Positions 50,775-60,513 are shown, counted from the stretch's first letter. The stretch is DNA of 64,000 nucleotides from Psychrobacter sp. BI730 (GCF_013414195.1 NZ_JAATTV010000001.1:124001-188000), one strand, 5' to 3'. Notes: generated by a model not told the origin, from the sequence alone. Program-made: numbers and translations.

Positions 50775-51653
50775 CTAACGACGAACGATGACCAGTGCCA
50801 TCCGACCCGTTGCAGGTTGCTGCATATGAGTCTGACGGCGATACGAGTAATAGTGAGTATCAGCGTAACTACAGTCAACAGGTAAGTCATTCATGACTGT
50901 AGCACCAGCAGCTTCTAACTGCATGGCAGCAAGCTTCGGTAAATCCAACTTTATCTTGTCATCATAAGACGATATAGAAAATAGCGACACAAAGTTATCG
51001 ATATGTGCCTGTGATAACGTCTGGTTAGCTATACACCCAGATAATAGTTTATCGCGAACGTCTGTATTTACTTCATAGTTTTCCTGACTGATACAAACGC
51101 CTATCCAAGCTTGTATAGGGCCTGAATCGGTAAAGCGATTAACAGTTTCTTGTATCACACCGCAGGCCAATCCTTGCCAGCCTGCATGAATCGCTGCGAT
51201 TTTGCCACTGGTAGGTTGATATAACACGATAGGCACACAATCTGCCGTCATGATTGCCAGACCGCGACCATTTTGTTGACTGACCATCGCATCAGCAGAC
51301 AGTGGCGCCATATTCAGTGTAGTAGCATCGACATCATGAATATGTTTACCATGAACCTGACTGACCCAATGCAAGCGATTAATAGCCTCATGCTGCTCAT
51401 TTTGTGCAGACTTATCTGTCAGTTGCTCATTGATAGCAGCCAATAGACTCATGCGGTTATCTAATACTTGTAGTGCATTATCATTGACATGCAGACCTAG
51501 ATTTAGCTCGCCGTAATTTGACTGACCCTCATACCCTGTACGCTGGTTTTTAGCAGCAGAATCATCCATATCATCATGCACAAAAGCAGCCGTCTGAAAA
51601 ACGGCCACATTATCAATTTGCGCAATCATTGTCATCGGGAACGTGTTCGTCAT
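50775..51653 (-). CDS. pgeF: Peptidoglycan editing factor / polyphenol oxidase-like protein PgeF (YfiH)
   Basis: A 292-residue member of the YfiH (DUF152) family. In E. coli, PgeF corrects misincorporation of L-Ser in peptidoglycan stem peptides, and homologues have purine nucleoside and laccase-like activities with a Zn or Cu site. Site motifs are HWVSQVHGKHIH, TADCVPIVLYQ and AAIHAGWQGLACGVI, the last two holding the Cys and His ligands, with DLPVDCSYADTHYYSYRR near the C-terminus. It lies 40 bp after rluD on the same strand, the usual rluD-pgeF pair. An internal ATG at codon 7 is an alternative start. Confidence 0.92.
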   Translation of the reverse strand: MTNTFPMTMIAQIDNVAVFQTAAFVHDDMDDSAAKNQRTGYEGQSNYGELNLGLHVNDNALQVLDNRMSLLAAINEQLTDKSAQNEQHEAINRLHWVSQVHGKHIHDVDATTLNMAPLSADAMVSQQNGRGLAIMTADCVPIVLYQPTSGKIAAIHAGWQGLACGVIQETVNRFTDSGPIQAWIGVCISQENYEVNTDVRDKLLSGCIANQTLSQAHIDNFVSLFSISSYDDKIKLDLPKLAAMQLEAAGATVMNDLPVDCSYADTHYYSYRRQTHMQQPATGRMALVIVRR

Positions 51654-51693
51654 GGCTTCTCGCTCTCACCTCTCATCTAGTAAACATTAGCGT

Positions 51694-52959
51694 TTACTCT
51701 TCATAATAACCGTCGCTGAGTACGGCCATCAGTTTTTGCATATCTTCAGGTAGCGGCGTCGTCACCTCAATGTCCTCACCTGTCGTCGGATGCACAAACC
51801 CTAGCGTATAGGCATGCAATGCTTGGCGCGGGAAATTATTGATAGCTTGGCGCTGGGCTTCTGTCAATCCAGAACGCAACTGACGACGGCCACCATAGAC
51901 ACGGTCACCGACTAGTGGATAAGTAATGTGACTTAGATGCACACGAATTTGATGCGTACGTCCAGTCTCAAGTCCAACATCTAGCAGACAGTAGTTTTCG
52001 TTCAATGGTGTGACATTTAGCAGATGCGTTACTGCTTCGCGACCAGCAGTCATCACCGTCATTTTAGTACGCTGATTGCGATGTCGACCAATCGGTGCAT
52101 CGATACGACGATGACGAGATAAACTTGCTTGGTCCCCTGCCACCACACACTTATAGTGACGATAAACAGACTTGTCTTTTAGCTGCTCCATTAGTGCCAT
52201 CTGTGCAGGTTTGGTTTTGCCAATCAGTAGCAATCCAGAGGTGTCTTTATCAATACGATGCACGAGACCTGCACGCGGTAAATGATGCTGCTGAGGATAA
52301 TGATATAGCAATGCATTGACCAAAGTGCCGTTTTGGTTACCCGCGCCTGGATGAACCACCATACCGACAGGTTTATTGATTACCAATACGTCATCATCTT
52401 CATAGACAACATCGATATCTATGTTTTCTGGTTGGTCTTCACCATGCTGCTGTAACGTCGTTGATAGATGCAATACATCATCTGCTTTGACACGGACTTT
52501 CGGTTTTTGAACACTGCCGTTATAGAGCAGACTGCCGTCAGTAATCCAGTTCTGGAGTTGCACACGCGAAAAGTCTGAAAACGCTTGTGAGGCGACCTTA
52601 TCAATACGCAGGCCAGCTTGATCTTCTGTGACCACATGCGTCATGTCTACAATCACTGGTACAGCTTGACCCGCTACTGGGGCTTCATCGTCGTCGCCAT
52701 CCATGTCGCTGTCATCAATATCATTATCATCAATGTCGCTATCGTTCAGATCATTACCATCATCGATGAGCAACTCTTCATTATCAAGCGCATCATCATG
52801 CACTTGCTCATTTGTAATTGTTTGATTATCAGATAGCTCATTATTGTTCAAAACATCATTTGGCATTGGTGACTCTTGTGCTGATGAATCAGTATCTAGC
52901 GATTGATTCGGTGATAAATTGGTAGTCATGGCATCATTATTCATAGCGGATTGATACAT
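51694..52959 (-). CDS. rluD: 23S rRNA pseudouridine synthase RluD
   Basis: Makes pseudouridines 1911, 1915 and 1917 in helix 69 of 23S rRNA (E. coli numbering). An S4 RNA-binding domain (LRIDKVASQAFSDFSRVQLQ, about residues 117-136) precedes the catalytic domain with GLVHRIDKDTSGLLLIGKT; the catalytic Asp is residue 237. GRTHQIRVHL and a PRQALHAYTLGF segment follow. At 421 residues it is about 95 longer than E. coli RluD because of an acidic, Asp/Asn-rich N-terminal extension (residues 1-100). Synteny with pgeF and divergent bamD supports RluD over RluA/C. The exact start is uncertain, as ATG codons 1, 6 and 11 are all possible. Confidence 0.92.
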   Translation of the reverse strand: MYQSAMNNDAMTTNLSPNQSLDTDSSAQESPMPNDVLNNNELSDNQTITNEQVHDDALDNEELLIDDGNDLNDSDIDDNDIDDSDMDGDDDEAPVAGQAVPVIVDMTHVVTEDQAGLRIDKVASQAFSDFSRVQLQNWITDGSLLYNGSVQKPKVRVKADDVLHLSTTLQQHGEDQPENIDIDVVYEDDDVLVINKPVGMVVHPGAGNQNGTLVNALLYHYPQQHHLPRAGLVHRIDKDTSGLLLIGKTKPAQMALMEQLKDKSVYRHYKCVVAGDQASLSRHRRIDAPIGRHRNQRTKMTVMTAGREAVTHLLNVTPLNENYCLLDVGLETGRTHQIRVHLSHITYPLVGDRVYGGRRQLRSGLTEAQRQAINNFPRQALHAYTLGFVHPTTGEDIEVTTPLPEDMQKLMAVLSDGYYEE

Positions 52960-53703
52960 TGATACATGGCGAAGTCCCTGACAGTGTTTTGTGAGGTGAC
53001 TTCGAAGATAGTATTATAAATAGCAGTATAAAAAATTGTCGTTTTTTTATTATGGTCTTTGCCTATAAATGGCAGATAACCACCTTCAAGGTACAAAAAA
53101 GCGAAGACAATACCGCTCTAGTGTAACATGTTGCAGGCATAAGCCCTATAGAAGCTACATGCTATCTGTTAATTTTTGAGCATACCTTTGGGCTGTAAGA
53201 TGCCTCGCTTAACTCTCTAGAACATGACATTGCTGTAATTTACTGTATATTTACTCATGCTAGCGACATTCGATATCGCTCGTAACAGCCGCTCATGTTA
53301 AACTGCCTATACAATATAGATGGCGAAAAAATAGACGTAGCAAATGTTATTCTATAAAGTATAGCCATGTTTTGCTGTATGCTATGGCACTGTATGCGAA
53401 TGCCGTATTTAGATACAGTATAAAAATAGCATTGGGCTTTGTTGACCGTGTTTGTCATTTAAACCGTTTGACTACGGTTCAATGCATGTGGTGGTTAAAT
53501 ACATGTGGTCTATAACTGGCTTACTATACAAGCGCTATGTATCGAACCCAATCTATCAGTACAATACGTCATAACAAAAACTGCATTCGATAAAAAATTT
53601 TTGCTGGTGGATCGCTGACTACTTAGCGTCGTTTTTTATCACTAACCTTTTATATAGCATGATAGCGCCGCTGCTATTATGCGTCTTGTGTCGGAGAAGA
53701 AGT
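52960..53703. other. Intergenic region between rluD and bamD
   Basis: About 740 bp between divergent genes, longer than needed for two promoters. A 67-codon minus-strand frame (53255-53458) has no family features. A small RNA could fit here, but I see no diagnostic structure. Confidence 0.45.
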
Positions 53704-54885
53704 ATGCAAGCTGTTGGCAATACGTTTATCAAACTGTCCTCAATAACCCTACTGGCGCTTAGCGTCAACCTAGTGGGTTGCCAGACTTTCAAAAATCTAA
53801 CTGGCGCCAAAGATGGTGAGGCAGTAGAAACAGCTGAAAAATCAGAGCAAGGATATTATAACGAGGCCGTCAATCAGATTGACAAAGGTCACTATATCCA
53901 AGGTATCGAAGAGCTGACCAATCTGCGCACATTCTACCCAACCGGACAGTACGCTGAGCAAGCTTTGCTTGATATGATGTATGCACAATACGAAGGCGAC
54001 AAGTATGAAATGGCGGCAGCAAGTGCTGAGCAGTTTATCCGTCTCTACCCGTCTAACCCACAAGTCAGCTACGCCTACTATGTGCGCGGCGTTGCCAATA
54101 TGGAAGGTTCATCTGAGAGCCTAAAGCTCTTTAAACTGAACCAAGCTGAGCGTGATACCGCGTATTTGCGTATTGCCTTTGCCAATTTCCAAGAGCTTAT
54201 CAATAAATATCCAAACAGCCCGTATGCACCAGATGCCGCTCAGCGTATGACGTTCATTTACAATCAGTTTGCTGAGAGCGAAATGAGCGCAGCCAATTGG
54301 TATATCGAGCGTGAAGCTTATGTAGCAGCGGTTAACCGTGCCAAATGGGTATTCCAATACTACCCGCTGAGTGAGTCAACGCCAGATGCTCTTGCAGTAT
54401 TAGCTTATAGCCATGAAAAACTTGGTCTAACCGATTTGGCTAATGAGTACAAAACGCTATTGCAGATCAACTACCCAGAGATGCTAACCAGCAACGGTAG
54501 TGTGAAATTAAGCACCAAACGTGACCGTACTTGGCTCAATAAGATTACCTTTGGCAAGCTTGGTCGTTCGAACACAACTGATAAATCAGTCGCATCTGGC
54601 GAGTATAACGGCGCCACCAAGACACAAATGATTCGTAATGCAGCCCAGTTGAGACTAGCAGGAACAAACACGACGCCTGCCAATACTCCAGTCGCCAATA
54701 ATGCTGCTGCGCGTAATGGTATTAGCGTAGGCTTAGGTCTGCCTGAAGCATCAGCTGAGCGCGTGACCAGCCAATCAAGTACTGGCTCGACTGCACGAGA
54801 AGCCAACGTCGATCCCCTAAATACCAATCCAACACGTCGCACTACGTTAAATGACGACAGTGTGAGTGATATGGATAATAATTGA
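53704..54885 (+). CDS. bamD: Outer-membrane assembly lipoprotein BamD (ComL/YfiO)
   Basis: Essential lipoprotein of the BAM complex that inserts beta-barrel proteins into the outer membrane. The signal peptide ends in LVGC with lipidated Cys26. TPR-like repeats follow: YNEAVNQIDKGHYIQGIEEL, then TGQYAEQALLDMMYAQYEGD, SYAYYVRGVANM and YPNSPYAPDAAQRMTFIYNQ, and ending near residue 270. The 393-residue protein has a C-terminal extension of over 120 residues, rich in Asn/Thr/Ser/Ala, compared with E. coli BamD (245). The ATG at 53704 has a GGAGAAG site; an upstream in-frame ATG (53659) would spoil the signal peptide. It is divergent from rluD-pgeF, a conserved arrangement. Confidence 0.93.
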   Translation: MQAVGNTFIKLSSITLLALSVNLVGCQTFKNLTGAKDGEAVETAEKSEQGYYNEAVNQIDKGHYIQGIEELTNLRTFYPTGQYAEQALLDMMYAQYEGDKYEMAAASAEQFIRLYPSNPQVSYAYYVRGVANMEGSSESLKLFKLNQAERDTAYLRIAFANFQELINKYPNSPYAPDAAQRMTFIYNQFAESEMSAANWYIEREAYVAAVNRAKWVFQYYPLSESTPDALAVLAYSHEKLGLTDLANEYKTLLQINYPEMLTSNGSVKLSTKRDRTWLNKITFGKLGRSNTTDKSVASGEYNGATKTQMIRNAAQLRLAGTNTTPANTPVANNAAARNGISVGLGLPEASAERVTSQSSTGSTAREANVDPLNTNPTRRTTLNDDSVSDMDNN

Positions 54886-54931
54886 TTACGTTAAGTCTTT
54901 TAGCCTAACTAACACAGTCTGTATTCATTGA

Positions 54932-54966
54932 TAATAAGGCCAACATTATGTTGGCCTTATTTTTCT
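54932..54966 (+). terminator. Intrinsic terminator of bamD
   Basis: AATAAGGCCAACAT with its complement GTTGGCCTTATTTTT, short loop and T-run. Confidence 0.92.
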
Positions 54967-54993
54967 AGCAGTATCTTATTACCTCTGCCCCAA

Positions 54994-54999
54994 TATAAT
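54994..54999 (+). promoter_or_regulatory. Possible -10 box of dnaG
   Basis: A perfect TATAAT lies 25 bp before the dnaG ATG, just after the bamD terminator. The -35 position (GTATCT) is poor, so the promoter call rests on location and the hexamer alone. Confidence 0.35.
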
Positions 55000-55024
55000 C
55001 GACCTATGGTAAACTGTTTTTTGT

Positions 55025-57262
55025 ATGAGCATTCCTAACCATATTCTTGAACAACTAAATAGCCAAGCTGACCTGATCAGTATCATTGGCAAACACACCA
55101 CGCTTAAACGCGCTGGTAGTGAATATAAAGGCTGCTGCCCTTTTCACGGTGAAAAATCGCCTTCCTTTTATGTCAATCCACAAAAAAACATCTATCACTG
55201 CTTTGGCTGTAGCGTCGGTGGCAATGCCATCAGTTTTTTGCGTGATTATGAGAATCTGACATTCATTGAAGCGGTCAACGAACTATCAAAACAGACAGGC
55301 ATTGAAGTACCCAAAGAAGAACAGCAAAACGTTAGTTATCAACGTCGCGCACCCAAACCTATTGCACCGCCGCCTGTGCACAATGTGCCTAGCCCAACTG
55401 TAGAACATAACAAAGTAGATCAAGACGGTACAAATAAAGACAACCATCAAAATAATCGTCAAGACACTTATCAAGACAATCATCAAAACAATGTCTCCCA
55501 AAGCGACCAAAACTACATAGAGCAGCCTAGTTACGATGACAATCGAGGCTATGATGACAATCAGGGCTATGAGAATTTTCCACCGTTAGAGGCGTATGAT
55601 TCAGCGTCCTATTCGATGGACTCGTATTCCTCAGAGCCATATTCACCAAACCATTCAGATGACAGTGGCTATCCGCCAGCATGGCTGACAGATACCGATA
55701 CTAGCGCTGGTATGCAGGACGCTCATGGTATTGACCAAATCAATGATAAAGATGGCAATCTATACGAGCTACTAGAGCAAATCCAACAGTTCTATCAGCA
55801 CAATCTGACCACACATCCTCATGCCAAGCACTACTTTTTATCGCGCGGACTCACTGAAGACATCTTTGAGACCTTCGGTCTTGGCTATGCACCATTTGGT
55901 TGGCAGCATCTTGAGCATCAATTTCCACAGGATATTGAAGGTCTAAAAGCTTTAGGATTGGTACGTCAGTCAGAGTCTGGCCGCGACTACGATCTATTGC
56001 GCGACCGAGTCATCTTCCCAATCCGTGATAACCAAGGCCGCACTATTGGTTTTGGCGGTCGGGCGCTCGATGACGAAGTAAAGCCTAAATATATCAACTC
56101 CTCAGACTCGCCCGTCTTTCATAAGCAGCATGTACTATACGGCTATTATGAATCACGTCAGCAGCGCGCAGACAGCTGGCTGGTGGTCGAAGGCTATATG
56201 GATGTGATCGCTCTTTATCAAGCGGGTATCTATGGGGCAATCGCCTCGATGGGTACAGCGATTAATGAAAGCCAAATATCACGTCTACTGACACTCAATC
56301 CAACGCTTACTTTGAGCTTTGATGGAGATAGCGCAGGCCAAAAAGCCGCTTGGCGTACACTTGAAGTTGCGCTGCCTGTATTGGCCGATGACAAAGAACT
56401 GCGGTTTTTAACCCTGCCTAACAATCATGATCCTGATACTTTTATTAAGAGTCAGGGCAGCGATGCCATGCGTGAGCAAATCGCTAATGCCATGCCGCTA
56501 TCACAGTATATCTTTGCATACTTGAGTGAACGTTATGACATGAGTCTGGCTGAGGGCAAAGCCAAGCTCATGTCTCAAGTACGCTCGTTGACGACCGCCT
56601 TACCCAAAGGCAGTAGCTTTCGCTATTTGCTCAACAATGACGTTTATCAAAAGCTTGGCGGCAGGCGCAGTCAGAATGTCGAAGCCAAAGATGCGCTGCT
56701 AGATTTTGATGGTGATATGACCATCAGTCAGCAATTGCAGCTTTGCTTTTTGTTTCAGCCGCGCGCATTAATCGACGACCCTATTGAGTCGATTTGGCAA
56801 CAGTCAGGGATCAATGGCTTACACCTACCTGCTCATATCAAACAAAAAGCATCACCTGATACCCTGCGTCCTCTTGCGTGGGAAGACTTGCAAGATGCTG
56901 CTCTGCTAGACATCGTAAGCACGATCAAGCGCTGTCTTAATTACCTACCAAAAGACGTCAATGCAGCGGCGCATTTTATCTTATCGAACGTAAAACCTGC
57001 GACCCAAGACATGCTCAGCCGTAATTGGGGCGGCTTCTACAAAGCGCTAACTGCGCGCAATATCTTGGGGATTGATGGCCTAATCGAAGAGCTAGTCAGC
57101 CAGCTGCTTGAGCGCAACATGAAGAAAAAAATACAAGAGCTGATACAGAACCCAGATCATATTAAGCTTGCGATCGTCCGTAAACAAACCCAATTGTTGA
57201 ATGATTGGCTACGCGCACAGCAGGCAGAGCAATCGGCCCAGATGGTCACGGTGCAGTCTTAA
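55025..57262 (+). CDS. dnaG: DNA primase DnaG
   Basis: Synthesises RNA primers at the replication fork. The CHC2 zinc-binding domain has Cys38, His41, Cys59 and Cys62 (CCPFHGEKSPSFYVN, then IYHCFGCSVGG). The catalytic core includes LGYAPFGWQHLE, RDRVIFPIRDNQGRTIGFGG and the TOPRIM motif VVEGYMDVIALYQAG with SFDGDSAGQKAA, and the C-terminal part is the helicase-binding domain. At 745 residues it is about 165 longer than E. coli DnaG. Most of the excess is a polar insert (about residues 108-238) between the zinc domain and the core, with HQNN-type repeats. rpoD follows, as in the classical rpsU-dnaG-rpoD operon, though rpsU is absent and the dnaG-rpoD gap is 489 bp. Confidence 0.95.
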   Translation: MSIPNHILEQLNSQADLISIIGKHTTLKRAGSEYKGCCPFHGEKSPSFYVNPQKNIYHCFGCSVGGNAISFLRDYENLTFIEAVNELSKQTGIEVPKEEQQNVSYQRRAPKPIAPPPVHNVPSPTVEHNKVDQDGTNKDNHQNNRQDTYQDNHQNNVSQSDQNYIEQPSYDDNRGYDDNQGYENFPPLEAYDSASYSMDSYSSEPYSPNHSDDSGYPPAWLTDTDTSAGMQDAHGIDQINDKDGNLYELLEQIQQFYQHNLTTHPHAKHYFLSRGLTEDIFETFGLGYAPFGWQHLEHQFPQDIEGLKALGLVRQSESGRDYDLLRDRVIFPIRDNQGRTIGFGGRALDDEVKPKYINSSDSPVFHKQHVLYGYYESRQQRADSWLVVEGYMDVIALYQAGIYGAIASMGTAINESQISRLLTLNPTLTLSFDGDSAGQKAAWRTLEVALPVLADDKELRFLTLPNNHDPDTFIKSQGSDAMREQIANAMPLSQYIFAYLSERYDMSLAEGKAKLMSQVRSLTTALPKGSSFRYLLNNDVYQKLGGRRSQNVEAKDALLDFDGDMTISQQLQLCFLFQPRALIDDPIESIWQQSGINGLHLPAHIKQKASPDTLRPLAWEDLQDAALLDIVSTIKRCLNYLPKDVNAAAHFILSNVKPATQDMLSRNWGGFYKALTARNILGIDGLIEELVSQLLERNMKKKIQELIQNPDHIKLAIVRKQTQLLNDWLRAQQAEQSAQMVTVQS

Positions 57263-57751
57263 TGTTTAATTTCAAATGTTGACCCTTTAAAAGTCTAGCA
57301 GCTGCCCCCACTACTAATGATTATGCCCAGTAGCATGAGTCGCTTCTAAATCATTTAGCTGATGGCAAATAATCAGTAAAAAATGGTCGGTAGCTATCAC
57401 TAGCTCGTGCTTGACGACTGTGGTCTGTGTTAAACTGTGTCGCTGTATATTGACAGCACTGCTTGGTGAATGATTGTGAGCATGCATCGTTAAGCACAAA
57501 TTTTAGGTATTATTTTACGTATCAGCTTTTAGATACTATTTTTTAAGTACTGTATTTTTTTAAGTACCATATTGAAGTCTTTTTAGCTTTTCTGATTTTT
57601 AGCTGTTTTTCAGCATTGTTATTGTAGTGTTTTGAGCCTTTATTCATATCAACTCATTTTTGATATTATTGACAACCTCTACGCCATATTTTGATCAATC
57701 GATTGATAAGATCAACGCAAAGAGCGAGCGATAGCGAGTCACAATATAAAA
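57263..57751. other. Intergenic region between dnaG and rpoD
   Basis: About 490 bp with no obvious terminator after dnaG. A TTGACA hexamer (57669-57674) and a perfect 14-bp palindrome ATCAATCGATTGAT (57694-57707) lie before rpoD and may mark its promoter and a regulator site. No good -10 box is at the right spacing. Confidence 0.45.
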
Positions 57752-59701
57752 ATGTCCGATGCAAGTAAGCGAGTATTTATGAACGATAAGTCAGTTTCTA
57801 AGTCCACATCTCAACTGGCCACCTTAATCCAAATGGGCAAAGAGCAAGGGTATCTTACCTACGCTGAGGTGAATGACCAGCTGCCCGACTCTATTACCGA
57901 AAGCGATCAGATCGAAGACATTGTGCAAATGCTGACCGATGTCGGTATCAAAATCTTTGAATCAGCTCCTGATGCCGATGACATCTTGATGAACGATGAT
58001 TCAAGTGATGATGACATGGCAGCAGATGAAGCAGCGGCGGTACTCGCCTCTGTTGAGACTGAGCCTGGTCGCACCACTGACCCTGTCCGTATGTATATGC
58101 GTGAGATGGGTACGGTTGACCTACTAACTCGCGAAGGCGAAATTGCCATTGCTAAGCGTATCGAAGAAGGTATTCGTGATGTACAGCATGCCATGTCTTA
58201 CTGGCCTGGTACCGTACAGTTTGTCCTTGACGAGTATCAAAAAGTCCAAGACGGCGAAAAAAAGCTATCTGACGTCATCACTGGTTTCTTAGACCCTGAG
58301 ACCGAAGAAGACAAAATCGCAGCTCAAGAAGCAAAGGAAGCGGCGAAAGAAGAGCGTGAACGCATCAAAGAAGAAAAAGAAAACCCACCGGTTATCAAAG
58401 CTAAGGTCAATGCGAAAGCAGCCGCGCTTGATAATGACGACGAAGATGAAGATGACGTTGAAGACGAAGCTGAAGAAGAAACCAGCGGTCTTGATCCAGA
58501 AGAAGTTCGTTTACGCCTAGAAGAGATCGAGCATCTATTTATCAAAGCTAAGCAAGCATTGCTTGATTATGGCCGTGGTAGTGTACAGGCTGATACAGCA
58601 TATGCCCTACTTGCTGAACGCTTTATGATGTTAAAGCTAAACAATCGCTTGTCAGACCAAGTCATGGCTATCATGCATGACGTCTATGACGACGTGCGTA
58701 AGCAAGAGCGTCAGATCATGCGTTTGGTGATTCGCCGTGGTCGTATGCCGCGTGAAGAGTTCCGTAAGACCTTCCCTAGCAATGAAACCAACGTTGATTG
58801 GTTGATTGAACGTATCAAAGGTAAGCCTGCATTTGCTGGTACGCTAGAAAAAGTCACTGATGACGTTATTTTATTACAACGTCGTATCCGTGATTATGAG
58901 CAGCAGCTCGATATGAAAATCCACGACATGAAAGATGTGGCACGTCGCATGGCTGTTGGTGAAGCAAAAGCTCGCCGCGCGAAAAAAGAAATGGTTGAAG
59001 CTAACCTACGTCTGGTTATCTCTATCGCCAAAAAATATACCAATCGTGGTCTACAGTTCTTGGATCTTATCCAAGAAGGTAACATCGGTCTGATGAAAGC
59101 CGTTGATAAGTTTGAATATCGCCGTGGTTATAAGTTCTCGACCTATGCCACATGGTGGATTCGTCAGGCGATTACCCGCTCTATTGCTGACCAAGCGCGC
59201 ACCATTCGTATTCCTGTGCATATGATTGAGACCATCAACAAAATCAACCGTGTCTCACGTCAATTGCTACAAGAAATGGGGCGCGAGCCAACACCTGAGG
59301 AATTAGGCGAACGCTTAGAGATGGACGAAGTTAAAGTCCGTAAAGTGTTGAAGATTGCCAAAGAACCTATCTCTATGGAAACTCCGATCGGTGATGATGA
59401 AGATTCGCACCTAGGCGATTTTATCGAAGATGGTACGATCTCAAGCCCTGTCGATGATGCGACTGCTGCTGGTCTGCAAGAAGCGACTCGTGATGTACTC
59501 GGCAACCTGACTGAGCGTGAAGCGCGTGTCCTAAAAATGCGTTTCGGTATCGATATGCCAACCGATCATACTCTAGAAGAAGTCGGTAAACAGTTCGATG
59601 TAACGCGTGAGCGTATTCGTCAGATTGAGGCGAAAGCATTGCGTAAATTGCGTCATCCATCACGTTCTGAACACTTGCGCTCTTTCCTTGAAAATGACTA
59701 A
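57752..59701 (+). CDS. rpoD: RNA polymerase primary sigma factor RpoD (sigma-70)
   Basis: Housekeeping sigma factor. Region 1.1 covers about residues 20-80, region 1.2 includes [21 protein letters not shown] (shown by its first residues [11 protein letters not shown]), and an acidic non-conserved region lies near 190-250. Region 2 has [35 protein letters not shown] and the -10-recognising helix, region 3 follows, and region 4.2 has [20 protein letters not shown] for the -35 box. At 649 residues it is slightly longer than E. coli RpoD (613). The start could be this ATG or the one at 57779, since neither has a strong ribosome binding site. Confidence 0.97.
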   Translation: MSDASKRVFMNDKSVSKSTSQLATLIQMGKEQGYLTYAEVNDQLPDSITESDQIEDIVQMLTDVGIKIFESAPDADDILMNDDSSDDDMAADEAAAVLASVETEPGRTTDPVRMYMREMGTVDLLTREGEIAIAKRIEEGIRDVQHAMSYWPGTVQFVLDEYQKVQDGEKKLSDVITGFLDPETEEDKIAAQEAKEAAKEERERIKEEKENPPVIKAKVNAKAAALDNDDEDEDDVEDEAEEETSGLDPEEVRLRLEEIEHLFIKAKQALLDYGRGSVQADTAYALLAERFMMLKLNNRLSDQVMAIMHDVYDDVRKQERQIMRLVIRRGRMPREEFRKTFPSNETNVDWLIERIKGKPAFAGTLEKVTDDVILLQRRIRDYEQQLDMKIHDMKDVARRMAVGEAKARRAKKEMVEANLRLVISIAKKYTNRGLQFLDLIQEGNIGLMKAVDKFEYRRGYKFSTYATWWIRQAITRSIADQARTIRIPVHMIETINKINRVSRQLLQEMGREPTPEELGERLEMDEVKVRKVLKIAKEPISMETPIGDDEDSHLGDFIEDGTISSPVDDATAAGLQEATRDVLGNLTEREARVLKMRFGIDMPTDHTLEEVGKQFDVTRERIRQIEAKALRKLRHPSRSEHLRSFLEND

Positions 59702-59754
59702 ATTTTCAGAGAAATACTGAGCCTAGCTAATAGGTTTCAGATAGTTGCTAAAAA

Positions 59755-59785
59755 TAAAAAAGCTGAGCATGTCTCAGCTTTTTTT
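59755..59785 (+). terminator. Intrinsic terminator of rpoD
   Basis: Perfect stem AAAAAGCTGAG/CTCAGCTTTTT with a 5-nt loop and T-run. Confidence 0.93.
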
Positions 59786-59989
59786 GTGCCTGCTTTTTAA
59801 TTCTAGAAATTATTAATCACAGCGTTTGTTAATTACAAATCTTCTCAATTGCAAAGCCTCCTAGTCATAAATCCCTTTAACCCGAAAGCTCCTTGTTCAA
59901 TATACACCCCTATTTACTTTACCTTCTACTATCTTCTCTTATTCAAAATTATCCAAGTTTAGATAAACACACTCCTTCAAAAACCACTT

Positions 59990-60012
59990 TATAGTTGACA
60001 CTATCAACCTTA
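59990..60012. promoter_or_regulatory. MarR-type operator A
   Basis: TATAGTTG-N7-CAACCTTA: GTTG and CAAC half-sites with a 7-bp spacer, overlapping the TTGACA -35 box. It matches operator B in half-site sequence and spacing, with an imperfect right arm. Confidence 0.6.
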
Positions 60013-60023
60013 TTCTATATAGT
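59995..60023 (+). promoter_or_regulatory. Promoter of the marR-type/SIP operon
   Basis: A perfect TTGACA (59995-60000), a 17-bp spacer and TATAGT (60018-60023), 30 bp before the marR-type ATG. Both hexamers overlap palindromic operators. Confidence 0.72.
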
Positions 60024-60040
60024 TGCTTCTATCAACTATA
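60018..60040. promoter_or_regulatory. MarR-type operator B
   Basis: TATAGTTG-N7-CAACTATA is a perfect inverted repeat with 8-bp arms. It overlaps the -10 box and the likely transcription start. Confidence 0.7.
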
Positions 60041-60053
60041 TTAAAGAGTTTTT

Positions 60054-60497
60054 ATGTCTAACAATTCATTGAGCGAAACACTACATCAATTGATGCATAC
60101 CTATACCAATCTACTGCTAGAAGGTATTCGTCAGCAAGGTGTGGAGTTGTCCGTGACCAATATTAGAACCTTAAAAGGTGTTTGTTATAACCCCAATAGC
60201 ACTGCGCTATCTATCTCTAAACATATGCAGCGAGACAAAGCGCAAATCACTCGTGCCTTAAATGACCTTTTGGCGGCTGAGCTAATCTTGAAGACAGATA
60301 ACCCGCTTGATGGTCGAAGCCAATTACTACAGCTGACCTCTAAAGGCGAAGAACTTATGACAAAGCTTGATGCAGCAGAAGAATGGACAAGGCAGCAATT
60401 AACGAAAGATTTAAGCCTCGTAGAGCTTGCGTTATTTTTCCGTGTCAGTCGCACCATGATAGACAACGTTGGCAGCAGCAAGACTACCGATAAATAA
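60054..60497 (+). CDS. MarR-family transcriptional regulator
   Basis: A 147-residue winged helix-turn-helix regulator. The DNA-binding core is STALSISKHMQRDKAQITRA (residues about 43-62) followed by the wing with NPLDGRSQLLQLTSKGEEL, the typical D-x-R-S wing of MarR proteins. Dimerisation helices lie at both ends. It heads an operon with a siderophore-interacting protein gene 16 bp downstream and a DUF2798 gene. Two operator copies cover its own promoter, so autorepression is very likely. The signal is unknown; iron or a siderophore would fit the neighbour. Confidence 0.88.
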   Translation: MSNNSLSETLHQLMHTYTNLLLEGIRQQGVELSVTNIRTLKGVCYNPNSTALSISKHMQRDKAQITRALNDLLAAELILKTDNPLDGRSQLLQLTSKGEELMTKLDAAEEWTRQQLTKDLSLVELALFFRVSRTMIDNVGSSKTTDK

Positions 60498-60513
60498 GTA
60501 AGGACAGATCCGT

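Noticed and set aside
53255..53458. 67-codon minus-strand frame in the rluD-bamD gap
   Set aside because: No recognisable domain, no ribosome binding site; likely chance.
57314..57499. 61-codon minus-strand frame with His-rich ends between dnaG and rpoD
   Set aside because: Tempting as a small metal-binding protein, but no ribosome binding site, no known family, and it opposes two core genes.
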